Assembly: GCA_002316015.1 (NCBI GenBank)
Contig: DCCS01000038.1
Coordinates: forward strand, 130,803 to 194,802
Direction of reading: 5' to 3'
DNA length: 64,000 nucleotides
DNA from: Prevotellaceae bacterium UBA1075
Lineage (GTDB): Bacteria; Bacteroidota; Bacteroidia; Bacteroidales; Bacteroidaceae
Positions 17,223-26,739 of the stretch are shown here, one piece after another; the stretch's first letter is position 1, and every line of letters begins with the position of its first letter. A program made the translations under genes and the position numbers. The notes under the pieces are model-generated. The model made no database searches and was not told where the DNA came from. It saw only the letters and a program-made list of their open reading frames with translations.

Positions 17223-17244
17223 GTTGTGGGTTGTGCGTGTCTGC

Positions 17245-19362
17245 TTACCAGATGTCCTCGGGGGTCACGGGGTTGTCATACACCTCCTTGGCCGCATACT
17301 CCAGGTAGTCCATGTAGAAGTAGCGCGTGGGGTCGTCCATCACCGTCTTGAACCGGATGTAGTATGTCTCGTTGGGATCCATGGTCTGGCGCAGCAGGAT
17401 GCGGCGTATGCACACGTTGGATTTGCGCATCATGACGGAGCCTCCGGGCGCGCCCGCCGTATATTGCTGGCATCCTTTCATGAAGCCGTTGTTGCGTAGG
17501 CGTTTGTCAATTTCCGCGTTGTAGTCATCGTCATCGGTGTCATCGGCATAGCCAATATCGCTGGCGATGGTTCCTGTAGAGGTGTTTTTGGCGTAGGCAC
17601 CCTGTCGCAAGTCCATGGGGATACCCATTGCGGCCAGGTTGTTGGGGTCCTTGCCCCAGTAGAATTGTACCATGCCGCGCATGTTCCCACCACACTGGAT
17701 GGCATATCTCAGTTCGTATGTTCCACGCTTGGGCACAGGTGGCAGGCGCATGGTGCAGTCCGAAAGTCCTCGTATGGTCATCTCGTCGCCTTGCATGTTC
17801 TGCCATCCCTTTCCTCTCCCTGGCCAGTAATAGAACTCGGTCTCCTCGGACATGCTCACATCGTTGAGATATTTGTAGGCGGCATCGGTGGGGATATATA
17901 CGTTCTGGTGCTTGTTGTCAGAAAGTTCCGACCCGCGTATGCCGTTGGTCATAAACTCGGGCCACATGGCCGTCACGTCCCAGCGTATGCGGCTTGCCTG
18001 CATGCTGTTGCGTGTCTCTTCGCTGTACACGAGCAGTTTGCCTATGGGGTAGATAAACCCGTTGCGCACGTTGTTCTCGCCATTCAGGTCGGGTATGCCC
18101 ACCTTGATTCCCTCGTCCTCTTCCTTGCAACTCTCCTCATGGTAGTTCTGCCTGCGCCCGTTGTTCAGTTTCGGGAACCGGTTGATGTACACTCCATTGC
18201 TCTCCTTGCTCTCGTAGAGTTTGATGAGCCGGCGCTTGCCCATGGTTGTGTAAAACTCATAGACGGGCACGGTGGGGTTCTTGGCGGTGAGGCTATAGCC
18301 GTTCTCATTGTAGTGTATAACCAGGCGGTCGGTGGCGAGCGACATGGGCAGGAAGTGGTAGGTGACAAACTGGTTGAGCAGGTTGTCCTGGCTCTTATAG
18401 TTCGCGTCGTTCACAGCATCGGGATACACATTGTTCTGCACCAGATAGTTCACCACATCCTGCACGCCAATCTCCAGGGCAGGCTTTCCGATGGCCTCTG
18501 CCCAGAAACTGTCGGTCTCTGCAAAGAAGGTGAAGCCCACATAGCGGTGCTCGGGGGTGTAGAAGGTGATTGTGTTCTCGCTTGTCGCGCTGGTTTTGCT
18601 CTCCAGGATAGCCTTGCTCTTGTAGAGTTTCTCATAAATCTCGTCGCGCCATACGCTCAGCGTGTCCATCAGTCCCACCGCCTTCACCAGTTGTGCTGCC
18701 ACATAGTATCCCTCGCGCTTGCTGTTGATGATGTCGTTCAAGAGGAATGACATGGTGTTGTTGCTGGGTGCCACCACGGTGGACATGCTTTGTATCACGC
18801 CGTTGATGGCGGGGATGTCCTTGTTGCGCGGGTCGATGGGCGCGTTGTTGATTAGTATGCTGTCGGGGTCGTCACAATAGTGTACCACCAGTTTGCGGTC
18901 GTACATGTTGGGGTAGGGTATCTCGGCGTTCTGGGTGGTAGGCAGCGAGGCTGTCTCGTAGCGCACGTTGTCGTCACCCGTGTCTATCACGCTGTTATAG
19001 ACGATGACCTTGCGGATGGAGTCCAGTACGGTGCTGTCGGAGAATCCGTCCCATGAGGGTTCGCTGATGGTGCCCTTTGAGTAGAGCGAGTCCAGGTAGG
19101 TCTGTATGGCCGCATTGGTTGGGGCGAATACGGAATAGTTGCCTCTTGCCGAGAGCAACTGGAACACCTTGGTGCCGGACATGGAACTTACGGGTGTTGA
19201 CTTCAGCAGCCCCACATAAGTCTTGTAGTCATCGTGAGCCTCCAGATAGTCCGTGATGGTCCTGTCCTTGAATACATATCGGGCGGACTTGTCCACCTGT
19301 TCAGAACAACCCGCAAATGTGATGGCTGCCATGGTAAGTACCAGGCCGATTAACTTCTTCAT
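17245..19362 (-). CDS. Fasciclin-domain surface lipoprotein
   Basis: 705 residues from the ATG (MKKLIGLV). A GTG four codons upstream is the alternative. A lipoprotein signal peptide ends in FAGC, so Cys is lipidated and the protein is exported to the envelope. FAS1 features follow: TITDYLEAHDDYKTYVGLL and YSVFAPTNAAIQTYL in the first domain (about 30-190). A second, more divergent FAS1-like domain (about 200-400) includes VTYHFLPMSLATDRL. The C-terminal 250 residues (about 450-705) form a separate, probably beta-rich domain. FAS1 proteins generally mediate adhesion or glycan contact; paired fasciclin lipoproteins often sit in Bacteroidetes glycan loci, but no SusC/SusD pair is next to this one. 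Single-gene transcript bounded by a terminator. Confidence 0.85.
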   Translation of the reverse strand: MKKLIGLVLTMAAITFAGCSEQVDKSARYVFKDRTITDYLEAHDDYKTYVGLLKSTPVSSMSGTKVFQLLSARGNYSVFAPTNAAIQTYLDSLYSKGTISEPSWDGFSDSTVLDSIRKVIVYNSVIDTGDDNVRYETASLPTTQNAEIPYPNMYDRKLVVHYCDDPDSILINNAPIDPRNKDIPAINGVIQSMSTVVAPSNNTMSFLLNDIINSKREGYYVAAQLVKAVGLMDTLSVWRDEIYEKLYKSKAILESKTSATSENTITFYTPEHRYVGFTFFAETDSFWAEAIGKPALEIGVQDVVNYLVQNNVYPDAVNDANYKSQDNLLNQFVTYHFLPMSLATDRLVIHYNENGYSLTAKNPTVPVYEFYTTMGKRRLIKLYESKESNGVYINRFPKLNNGRRQNYHEESCKEEDEGIKVGIPDLNGENNVRNGFIYPIGKLLVYSEETRNSMQASRIRWDVTAMWPEFMTNGIRGSELSDNKHQNVYIPTDAAYKYLNDVSMSEETEFYYWPGRGKGWQNMQGDEMTIRGLSDCTMRLPPVPKRGTYELRYAIQCGGNMRGMVQFYWGKDPNNLAAMGIPMDLRQGAYAKNTSTGTIASDIGYADDTDDDDYNAEIDKRLRNNGFMKGCQQYTAGAPGGSVMMRKSNVCIRRILLRQTMDPNETYYIRFKTVMDDPTRYFYMDYLEYAAKEVYDNPVTPEDIW

Positions 19363-19417
19363 GTAATCTTTCACGTTTTGTCGTTAGTGCTGGTCCGTCT
19401 TCCTTTGCGTATTTTGC

Positions 19418-19457
19418 TTGTACGCCCGCCGGCGGTTGCTTGCTGGCGGGCGTACAA
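19418..19457. terminator. GC-rich stem-loop between the A2M and fasciclin genes
   Basis: TTGTACGCCCGCC (19418-19430) is perfectly complementary to 19445-19457 with a 14-nt loop, 70 bp after the A2M stop. No T-run follows on either side, so it may be a terminator or an RNA-stabilising hairpin. Confidence 0.5.
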
Positions 19458-19525
19458 ATGTATGGGTTTCTTGCTTAACTGCAAAGGAAAGCCAATTTTT
19501 TTTTCTGTGTCAGTGCTCTTTTTTC

Positions 19526-22500
19526 CTAATTCTGGCCTACCTCGACAGATGTCCCGGCCGTGTGTGCCTGGAAATCGGGGGCATACAGGCTCTGTAGCGT
19601 GGCGCTGGGCAGGATGTAGGTGCCGGCGCGGCTGATGAGCCAGTCCTCCTCGATGACATGCGTTCCCTTTGGAAGTTGGTCCATGAAGAACTCTGTGCTG
19701 GCGTCGTGGACGGATTTGTAGTATCCGATGTTCCCGGTGTGCTCATATCCCGAATGCTGGGCCGATGGCTCGGCGGCTGCCGGGCGGGGGGCAAGCAGGC
19801 GCACAAACTCGTAGTCGCTCTGGGTTGTGAGTGTGTAGCGCACGTGTACACGGTCTCCTGTCTTGAGGTGTTCCACGCCCGTGATGTCGCGTCGGATGCT
19901 GAGCCCTTCCTGCTGTGCCTCCACACAGGTGGCTGGAGTCTGGTACTGGGCATATACCGCCCCGTAGGACAAGCCATGGCTCTTCTTGTCTATCACCAGT
20001 GTGCGGGGCAAGGCGCTTATGTCCATTCGCTCGCGCACATAGCCCAGTGTGGTGGCTGGAGTGCTGATGACGAGTGGCTTGGAAGCGGTCTGCAGGCTCA
20101 GCCTGTCCTCTCCCTTGGTGAAATGCGAGCAGCCGGCCATCAGTGCGTACACCGCGTCGGCGGTCTGGCTGGCGTTCTCCCATTCCTGGGTGCGCTTCAT
20201 CCCTATGAGCCATTCCCGCATCCCGTCCAGCGTGGCGGTGTCTTCCGGCTCTATCATGCGTATGGCTTCCATCAGTTGCACATGCTCGCTCGTCTTTCTG
20301 CTCACGCTGGTGCGCCCGTCGCTTCTGTAGGCCAGGTGCTTGCCGTCGGGCTGGTTGATGAGCGTGTGCAGCCGTTCCATCAAGTTCTTTGCCAGCGCGT
20401 CCTCGCCATACAGGTGCAGCACCACGGCAGCCAGGGCGCGCTCCTCGCGGTCCATGCCGTCAGCCTGCTTCTTGAGCAGGGAGAGCATGTGCTTGGTGGA
20501 CTGCCTCTCCTCGTCGGTCATCTGGCTGTTGTATCCAGACAGGGCCAGGGCATACAGGGTGCGCATGGTGGCGGCACCGATGGTCGTGTTGCCGTTTTTC
20601 CTCATTTCCTTCACGTCCCGGGCCATTTCCTGCGACAGGAACTTGCAGCCTCGCTCGCGCATCTCCCTCTGCATGGGTATCTCGTTGGAGGTGAGCGCGT
20701 AGAGCCGGGCCATTTGGCACACAATGTCCTGCGTGACATGCGTCCTGACCTTCATTCCCGGATACCATGCGAAGGCTCCGTTGCTGTCCTGTAGGTTCTT
20801 GAGTGCGTTCAGTATGGTCATGCGGTAGTCCTCCTGCGCCACGTCGTCAAACAGGGTGACCAGTCTCATGCGGCGTTCCCGCTCGTTCTCAGACTCCAGT
20901 ACCCACGGGGTCTCCTGAAGGAGCACCCCGGCCAGTTCCTGGTTTTTGTAGAGCGGGCTTTGCAGTGCTGCTGTGTCCCTTGTGTTCCACTCCCGGATGG
21001 CCTGCGCGACTTGGGGAAACTTCTGTTCGATGTTGCTGGCCAGGCTGCTTGCATAGAATGCCGCGGCCAGGCTGAGCGCGTCCTTGCACCTGGGCGAGAC
21101 CATGGAAGGCAGAGTCTGGATGGCCAGCCACTTCGGGTCGCGTGTGTATTCGATGGTGAGCGAGCGTCCGGTGGCCTCCTTGCTGTCCTGCGCGAAGAGC
21201 TTGTCCAGTGGGATGTTGTGCTTGCCCACGCTGTTCAGGCTGAACGCCTGGGTCTCGGTGATGCTCTGCATGTCGGGGAGCACAGGCAGGTAGCGCTGCT
21301 CCCCGTCGCTGTAGTCCTGCCCCTGTGCCACCCATTTGACGGTGAGCGCGGGATGTTCCACGCTGCCCGTATAGGGGAATGTGAGGGTTGTGTCGGCATG
21401 CGCGGCCAGGTCAAAGCGCACCGTCTTGCGCGCGAGTGCCTTTCCGGTCTCAGCGTCGCTCACCAGGAGTGTGCCCTTGCCCTGTTGCTGTTTCTCACTG
21501 CGGTTGCGTATGGTGGCGGTCAGTGTGGCCTTGTCACCGCTTCTGAGGAAGCGCGGCAACAGCAGTTCGGCCGTCAGTTCCTTCTCTGCCACGATGATGG
21601 TGTCCAGTTGGCCCACCATCATGTCTGCCGTGTGTGCCACACCCAGCAAGTGCCATGAGGTCATGCTTTCGGGCAGTGTGAAGTTTATCTTCACCAGTCC
21701 ATGTGCGTCTGTGCGCAGCCTGGGCATGAAGAAGGCCGTCTCCTGCAGGCTGGTGCGCAGGTTGGCATGGCCCTCTTGCTCCTCCGCGCCGTCCTCCGCG
21801 ACCTCTTCGCTTGCGTGAAGGTCCTGGGCCAGGTCCCCGTTGTCAAGGCCGGCCTCCCGCTCCTTCAGGCTCATTCCTTTGTATGCTCTCGTGCCCGACA
21901 GCATGGGCCTGGCAGTCTTTGCTCCCCGGACATAGCCCCAGCCTGCCGCAGTGGGGGCACTCTCCATCGGTGTGGGAGCACCAAGGTAGAAGCGGTCGAT
22001 GTCGAATGAGTAGGAAGTTCTTCCGGACTCCTTCTTCATCCGGAGCATGAAGTTCGTGTTAATTCGGTTGCGCTCGTCAGGTCCTGGCGTGTTCTGGAAA
22101 GCGGTTATGTGCGGGACATTGTTCCATCGGGACACGTTGATGGACAGCCGGTTCATGGCCAGCGCGTCAAGGGAGGCATCATAGAGGCTGGCAGTGAGGT
22201 TGGCCTGTGCGGGTTTCCCATCGGGCTGCCGCACCGAGAGCAGCCATTCCTCCTGCTGTCCGGGACGCAGGTGGTCGCGGAAGGAGTCCCAGTGCAGGCG
22301 CAAGCGGGTGTCGGGCAGTTTCAGTTTGAGTGTTTCTTCGTTCGAGAAGAGGCGGCCTTCGTGGAACAAGTAGGCGTTGAGCGTGAGCCCCTGCCCGTAC
22401 TCCTTGCGGTACGGTATCGCCCATGTCAGGAGCCGGTTGCTCAGGTGCATCAGCGTGTCCATGGCTGTGGTGTCGTTTGACATCATCAGCACGCGCACCC

Positions 22501-25054
22501 AGGCATGCTGTAGTGTGGTGCCTATCTGCACCTGGGCCGTGTCATCGGGTGCGAAGGTGGATTTCACACAGTTCACACTCAGCATGGCCTTGTGGTACAG
22601 GATGGTATCTGTAATCGAAGTCAGTTCTACCCTCTGTCGCCACGAGGCTGTGTCGCCATCTACGTTGGCCTGTGCAACCAGTTCGTAGCAGCCCGACTTC
22701 ATCTCCGGCAGTTCTTGTGGGACAGACGCGTTTCCCGCCTGCATGGTGAAGGTTCTCTTGTCCTTTCCCCCGCTTGACAGGGTGCAGGTGACGCTTCCCT
22801 TGACAGGCTGGTCTGTGCTGGAGTACAGTCTGATGAGCCACGGCTTGGGATAGTCCTTGCATATCTGGGCGGGGATGTCCGCTCTCATGCGCAGGGGCGT
22901 GTTGCATACAGGGATGCGCAGAGACCCTTGCTGTGTCTCCCCCTGTGGGGAGAGTGCGTCCACGCTCACCTCCAGGGTACGCCCCCGTCGCAGTTGCTCC
23001 TCTGTTCCCTTTCTCGCAATTCGGTAAGCAAACTTTCCCTCGCTGTCCGTCCAGAGGGTGTCCAGTTGTTCACGCTCTTCCTGCCATCCGTCGCGCCACC
23101 ACCAGGGGAAAGTCCATGCGGTGTGTCCCGTGACGCGTGCGTGGCTTACGGGGATGCCGCTGTAGGTGGTCACCCTGCCCTCCAGGGCCACGGAGTCCTG
23201 GCTGGTGGCAGTGTTTCCCTGGGGCAGGGACAGTTCCACGCGGAAGGTGGGGCGCACATATTCCTCCACCCTCACGCTCCTGCGGCTGTTGCCTGCCTGC
23301 AGGGTGTAGGTGCCGGGCAGCCCCGTGGCGGGTAGCGTGATGGTGTCGGCCAGCACGCCCATGCTGTCGGTCCGGCATCTCAGGGTGCGGATGATGTTCC
23401 ATTTGCTGTCGCGCAGGATGACCTCAAACTCCTCGTCCCTCAGCACCTGTGTGTCCCATCCCTTCTGCCTGTAGGCCACGGCGCTGAACAGCATCGGCTG
23501 TCCGGGACGGTAGATGCTCCTGTCTGTCGAGATGGCCACATGGTTTTCCGCCTGTCCGCCCGCGCCTTCATAGAGCGTCCCGCCCATCAGCCACCTCCGT
23601 TCCTGTGCCTCGTCTCCCGCGCGCGATACCTTTATATATAAGTCCCTTCGGTCGGCGCTGTCAAGCAGCGCGCGGCCCTCCTGGTCGGTGACCAGTCGGG
23701 CGAGTGGTGTGAAGGTGTGCCCGTCGCGGCTCCTCGCGGATATTTCCACGTTGACTCCCGGCATGGGCTGCCCGGTCTTGCTGTCCACTGCCGTGAGCCT
23801 CACACGCCCGTTCCTCATGGAGTGGTTGTAGATGCCTATGCGTGAGACACGCACCAGGCGCACCTGCGGATGAGGCCGCTGTTTCAGCGGCGCGTCCCCT
23901 CTGGCTTCCACCACCATTGCATACAGGCCGCAGTCGGGCGTGTGCCAGATGAGCGTGTCCCGGCACACCATTCCCCCGTTGTGGCCTCCCCGTGGCTGCA
24001 TCGTGGTGTGTCTGACGCGCTTGCCCGTTTTCTTCGCCATCTTCAGCAGTTCCTCGTTGCTCCTCATGTGGTGGCTCTCCTCGTCCAGGTAGGGGAAGTC
24101 CGGGGGCAGCTGGTAGGTGGAGAGGGTGAAGTCGCGCAGGGTCCTGGTGGCTATGGGCACCCTCACCGTGTCAAGCGGGTAGGCCACGCTGGGGTACTCA
24201 ATGCTCATGAGCGGGGAGGTGAGTTCCCTCCTGCGGTTCTCGATGTTGTTCCTCCATGGTCCCTTGGGCCAGATGCTGTCCGCCTCGTCCAGCATGGCCA
24301 GGCGCTCGTTGACCTTCATCCCCGCACTCTCCATCGCGTCCGACGCCAGGTGCAGGTACACCTGCGCGCACCCCTCGGTGTCCCTGTATTCGTCACGCAA
24401 CGCCATCAGCCTCCTGTGCGCGTTCCGTATCCCGTTGTCCCAGATGCCGTCCAGCAGGACTTCCAAGGCCGCCTCGCGCAGTCCGTGCCGGTTGTAGATG
24501 GCAGCGATGGTGTCGGCTGTGGGAAGGCCCTCGCGCTCCCTCTGCTGCCTGTCGATGTCCTCCCTCAGGGCATGCCATACCACCAGGAGCATGCCTTCGT
24601 CGCACGCCTGCTTGCCGCGTTTCCGCTTGACGAGCGGCACCCACTGCCTTGCCGGGGTCTGGCGCAGCAGTTCCATGTTGGCCAAGGACTGCTTGTAGAG
24701 CATGGCCGCATGGTGGATGTACTCCTGGTAGGTCCACTCCCTGATGCTGTCCTGTGGGCTTTCCGTGTCGCGCCTCTGTGCTGTGGCATGGCTGGCATTG
24801 AGCACGAGCAAGTGTGCCAGGGTAGCCTGGTAGACAGCCTTTGCGGACGGGTCGCTCTGCCCCAGGATGGCGGCGCGCAGCGTGTCGGCGTTCTCGTAGA
24901 AGCGGTCGGGCGTGATGTCCTCGGCCCGGCGGAACTCTTGCAGCAGGTGTACCAATGACTGTGCCTGGCTCCGCCCCCACGACGGTGAGGGCAGGGCCAG
25001 GCACAGGAAAAGGGCAAGCAGGGCACTCCTCAGCAGTCCCCGCCTACATGACAT
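19526..25054 (-). CDS. Large secreted alpha-2-macroglobulin family protein
   Basis: About 1842 residues. The preferred ATG (MSCRRGLLRS) begins a signal peptide ending near PSWGRSQA. A helical N-terminal region (about 30-270) precedes MG-type beta-sandwich domains. The MG2 domain shows ISTDRSIYRPGQPMLFSAVA. The A2M domain shows FFMPRLRTDAHGLVKINFTL and LPESMTSWHLLGVAHTADM, and a C-terminal alpha/alpha toroid follows. The usual thioester motif (CxEQ) is absent; the matching place reads SMVSPRCKDALSLAAAFY. It therefore resembles thioester-less bacterial macroglobulins, which may trap proteases or act in envelope upkeep without covalent capture. It is the last gene of the pepD-ilvA-ridA unit, overlapping ridA by 11 bp at an A10 tract. 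Confidence 0.88.
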   Translation of the reverse strand: MSCRRGLLRSALLALFLCLALPSPSWGRSQAQSLVHLLQEFRRAEDITPDRFYENADTLRAAILGQSDPSAKAVYQATLAHLLVLNASHATAQRRDTESPQDSIREWTYQEYIHHAAMLYKQSLANMELLRQTPARQWVPLVKRKRGKQACDEGMLLVVWHALREDIDRQQREREGLPTADTIAAIYNRHGLREAALEVLLDGIWDNGIRNAHRRLMALRDEYRDTEGCAQVYLHLASDAMESAGMKVNERLAMLDEADSIWPKGPWRNNIENRRRELTSPLMSIEYPSVAYPLDTVRVPIATRTLRDFTLSTYQLPPDFPYLDEESHHMRSNEELLKMAKKTGKRVRHTTMQPRGGHNGGMVCRDTLIWHTPDCGLYAMVVEARGDAPLKQRPHPQVRLVRVSRIGIYNHSMRNGRVRLTAVDSKTGQPMPGVNVEISARSRDGHTFTPLARLVTDQEGRALLDSADRRDLYIKVSRAGDEAQERRWLMGGTLYEGAGGQAENHVAISTDRSIYRPGQPMLFSAVAYRQKGWDTQVLRDEEFEVILRDSKWNIIRTLRCRTDSMGVLADTITLPATGLPGTYTLQAGNSRRSVRVEEYVRPTFRVELSLPQGNTATSQDSVALEGRVTTYSGIPVSHARVTGHTAWTFPWWWRDGWQEEREQLDTLWTDSEGKFAYRIARKGTEEQLRRGRTLEVSVDALSPQGETQQGSLRIPVCNTPLRMRADIPAQICKDYPKPWLIRLYSSTDQPVKGSVTCTLSSGGKDKRTFTMQAGNASVPQELPEMKSGCYELVAQANVDGDTASWRQRVELTSITDTILYHKAMLSVNCVKSTFAPDDTAQVQIGTTLQHAWVRVLMMSNDTTAMDTLMHLSNRLLTWAIPYRKEYGQGLTLNAYLFHEGRLFSNEETLKLKLPDTRLRLHWDSFRDHLRPGQQEEWLLSVRQPDGKPAQANLTASLYDASLDALAMNRLSINVSRWNNVPHITAFQNTPGPDERNRINTNFMLRMKKESGRTSYSFDIDRFYLGAPTPMESAPTAAGWGYVRGAKTARPMLSGTRAYKGMSLKEREAGLDNGDLAQDLHASEEVAEDGAEEQEGHANLRTSLQETAFFMPRLRTDAHGLVKINFTLPESMTSWHLLGVAHTADMMVGQLDTIIVAEKELTAELLLPRFLRSGDKATLTATIRNRSEKQQQGKGTLLVSDAETGKALARKTVRFDLAAHADTTLTFPYTGSVEHPALTVKWVAQGQDYSDGEQRYLPVLPDMQSITETQAFSLNSVGKHNIPLDKLFAQDSKEATGRSLTIEYTRDPKWLAIQTLPSMVSPRCKDALSLAAAFYASSLASNIEQKFPQVAQAIREWNTRDTAALQSPLYKNQELAGVLLQETPWVLESENERERRMRLVTLFDDVAQEDYRMTILNALKNLQDSNGAFAWYPGMKVRTHVTQDIVCQMARLYALTSNEIPMQREMRERGCKFLSQEMARDVKEMRKNGNTTIGAATMRTLYALALSGYNSQMTDEERQSTKHMLSLLKKQADGMDREERALAAVVLHLYGEDALAKNLMERLHTLINQPDGKHLAYRSDGRTSVSRKTSEHVQLMEAIRMIEPEDTATLDGMREWLIGMKRTQEWENASQTADAVYALMAGCSHFTKGEDRLSLQTASKPLVISTPATTLGYVRERMDISALPRTLVIDKKSHGLSYGAVYAQYQTPATCVEAQQEGLSIRRDITGVEHLKTGDRVHVRYTLTTQSDYEFVRLLAPRPAAAEPSAQHSGYEHTGNIGYYKSVHDASTEFFMDQLPKGTHVIEEDWLISRAGTYILPSATLQSLYAPDFQAHTAGTSVEVGQN

Positions 25055-25499
25055 TTTTTTTTTGTGAGGTCTCGTCCAGCGATGAAACCTCCTTGTCACA
25101 GGGTGCCGCTTGTCCCTGGGGCTTCACGGCCAGTACCTCCACCTCCACCAGGGCGCCCTTGGGCAGGTCTCTCACCGCCACGGCGCTGCGCGCGGGAAAC
25201 GGCTCGCTGAAGAAGCGGGCATATACCTCGTTCATGGGGGTGAAGTTTGCGATGTCGCTCAGATACACGGTGGTCTTCACCACATGCCTCATGTCGGTGC
25301 CCGCAGCCCGCAGGATGTGGCTTGCGTTGGTGAGGGCCTGGCGCGTCTGTTCCTGTATGCCCCCCTCCACAATCAGCCCTGTGGCAGGGTCGATGGGGAT
25401 CTGTCCGCTTGCAAACACCATCCCGTTGGCCTCTATGGCCTGGCTGTAGGGGCCGATGGCAGCGGGAGCCTGGCTGGTGTGAATAGTCTTTATGCTCAT
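25044..25499 (-). CDS. ridA: RidA family reactive enamine/imine deaminase
   Basis: 151 residues. RidA hydrolyses 2-aminoacrylate and 2-aminocrotonate released by PLP enzymes such as threonine ammonia-lyase. Family residues are present: GPYSQ near 16-20, FASGQIP, Arg104 in PARSAV and Glu119 in VEVEVLAV. The canonical protein ends near 126; here 25 extra charged residues follow (KPQGQAAPCDKEVSSLDE..), reading through an A10 tract and ending inside the next gene's start. The gene lies 46 bp after ilvA, which supplies its substrate, a textbook functional link. Confidence 0.93.
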   Translation of the reverse strand: MSIKTIHTSQAPAAIGPYSQAIEANGMVFASGQIPIDPATGLIVEGGIQEQTRQALTNASHILRAAGTDMRHVVKTTVYLSDIANFTPMNEVYARFFSEPFPARSAVAVRDLPKGALVEVEVLAVKPQGQAAPCDKEVSSLDETSQKKNVM

Positions 25500-25545
25500 T
25501 GTGTGTGTTGTTTGTGTTATGCCTGTTGTGATTTCTTCTTGAGTC

Positions 25546-26739
25546 TCAGTTCACTTTGAACCCCTGTTCGGTCAGGGCTTTCCTGATTTCCTCGATGTGC
25601 TTCTCGTTGCGTGTCTCCACCTTGACGCGCAGTTGGCATGCCGTCACTCGTGCCGAGTCGTCATTGCGCTCGTGGTGCACGCTCACCACATTGCCGCCCA
25701 TCCGGGCCACTATCTGGCTCACGCCCACCAGCTGGCCGGGCTTGTCCTCCAGTTCGACCGTGAAGGTGCAACTGCGTCCGCTCTTGGCCAGGCCGCGGTT
25801 GATGACCCTGTTGAGGATGGTCACGTCGATGTTCCCTCCGCTCACGACGCACACGGTCTTTCGTCCCTTGACGGGCACCTTGCCGAACATCGCCGCCGCC
25901 ACGCTCACGGCCCCCGCTCCCTCGGCCACCATCTTCTGCTGTTCGATGAGCGCCAGGATGGCCGCGCATATCTCGTCTTCGGTCACGGTCACTATGCCGT
26001 CCAGGTATTTCTGGCAGGTGTCATAGGTGATTTCGCCCGGCTGCTTCACCGCGATGCCGTCGGCTATGGTGCTCACGCTGCTGAGCCGCAGTATCTGGTG
26101 GTCGACCATGCTCTGGTACATGCTGGGCGCTCCTGCCGCCTGCACGCCCCACACTTCCACCTTGGGGTTGAGCTGCTTGATGGCAAAGGCCATGCCGCTG
26201 GCCAGTCCGCCGCCGCCAATGGGGACGATGACGGCCTCCACATCGGGCAGCTGGTCCAGCACTTCCAGGCCGATGGTGCCCTGTCCGGCAATCACGTTCT
26301 CGTCGTCAAAGGGGTGGATGAACGTGTAGCCTTTCTCCTCGCGCAAGTCCAGTGCGCGCTGGTAGGCGTCGTCATACACTCCCGGAACCAGGCATATCTC
26401 CGCGCCGTATCGCCGTGTGGCCTCCACCTTGCTGATGGGCGCGCCGTCGGGCAGGCAGATGAGGCTCTTGATGCCGTTGCAGCTGGCGCCCAGCGCGACC
26501 CCCTGCGCGTGGTTTCCCGCCGAGCAGGCAATCACGCCGCGCCGCTTCTCCTCGTCGGTGAGGCACGCTATCTTGTAGCATGCTCCGCGCACCTTGAACG
26601 ACCCCGTCAACTGCAGGTTCTCGGGCTTCAGGTAAATGTCGGCCCCGGGGTTGAGCCGTGGCGCCTGCACCAGGTCGGTGCGGCGTATGATGCGGCCCAG
26701 CGTGTAGCGCGCCTTGTAGAAGTTGTCGAGGTTCAGCAT
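25546..26739 (-). CDS. ilvA: Threonine ammonia-lyase with C-terminal ACT domain
   Basis: 397 residues from ATG (MLNLDNFYKA). A PLP fold-type II enzyme converting threonine to 2-oxobutyrate and ammonia. Lys49 in SFKVRGA is the PLP lysine, and a PIGGGGLASG loop binds the phosphate. One ACT domain follows from about residue 325 (CTFTVELEDKPGQLVGVSQI), as in the shorter, catabolic-type enzymes rather than the two-ACT biosynthetic IlvA. The start overlaps the end of pepD by 7 bp, and ridA follows. The context (dipeptidase upstream, RidA downstream) favours amino-acid catabolism, though supply of 2-oxobutyrate for isoleucine is possible. Confidence 0.93.
   Translation of the reverse strand: MLNLDNFYKARYTLGRIIRRTDLVQAPRLNPGADIYLKPENLQLTGSFKVRGACYKIACLTDEEKRRGVIACSAGNHAQGVALGASCNGIKSLICLPDGAPISKVEATRRYGAEICLVPGVYDDAYQRALDLREEKGYTFIHPFDDENVIAGQGTIGLEVLDQLPDVEAVIVPIGGGGLASGMAFAIKQLNPKVEVWGVQAAGAPSMYQSMVDHQILRLSSVSTIADGIAVKQPGEITYDTCQKYLDGIVTVTEDEICAAILALIEQQKMVAEGAGAVSVAAAMFGKVPVKGRKTVCVVSGGNIDVTILNRVINRGLAKSGRSCTFTVELEDKPGQLVGVSQIVARMGGNVVSVHHERNDDSARVTACQLRVKVETRNEKHIEEIRKALTEQGFKVN

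Larger units (their letters stand above)
16908..17244. other. 337-bp intergenic region
   Basis: Holds the -7 element for the SotB-like gene (17019-17026) and the fasciclin gene terminator (17187-17222). A short hairpin GGCATGG/CCATGCC (17122-17139) lies between them. No gene is supported. Confidence 0.55.
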
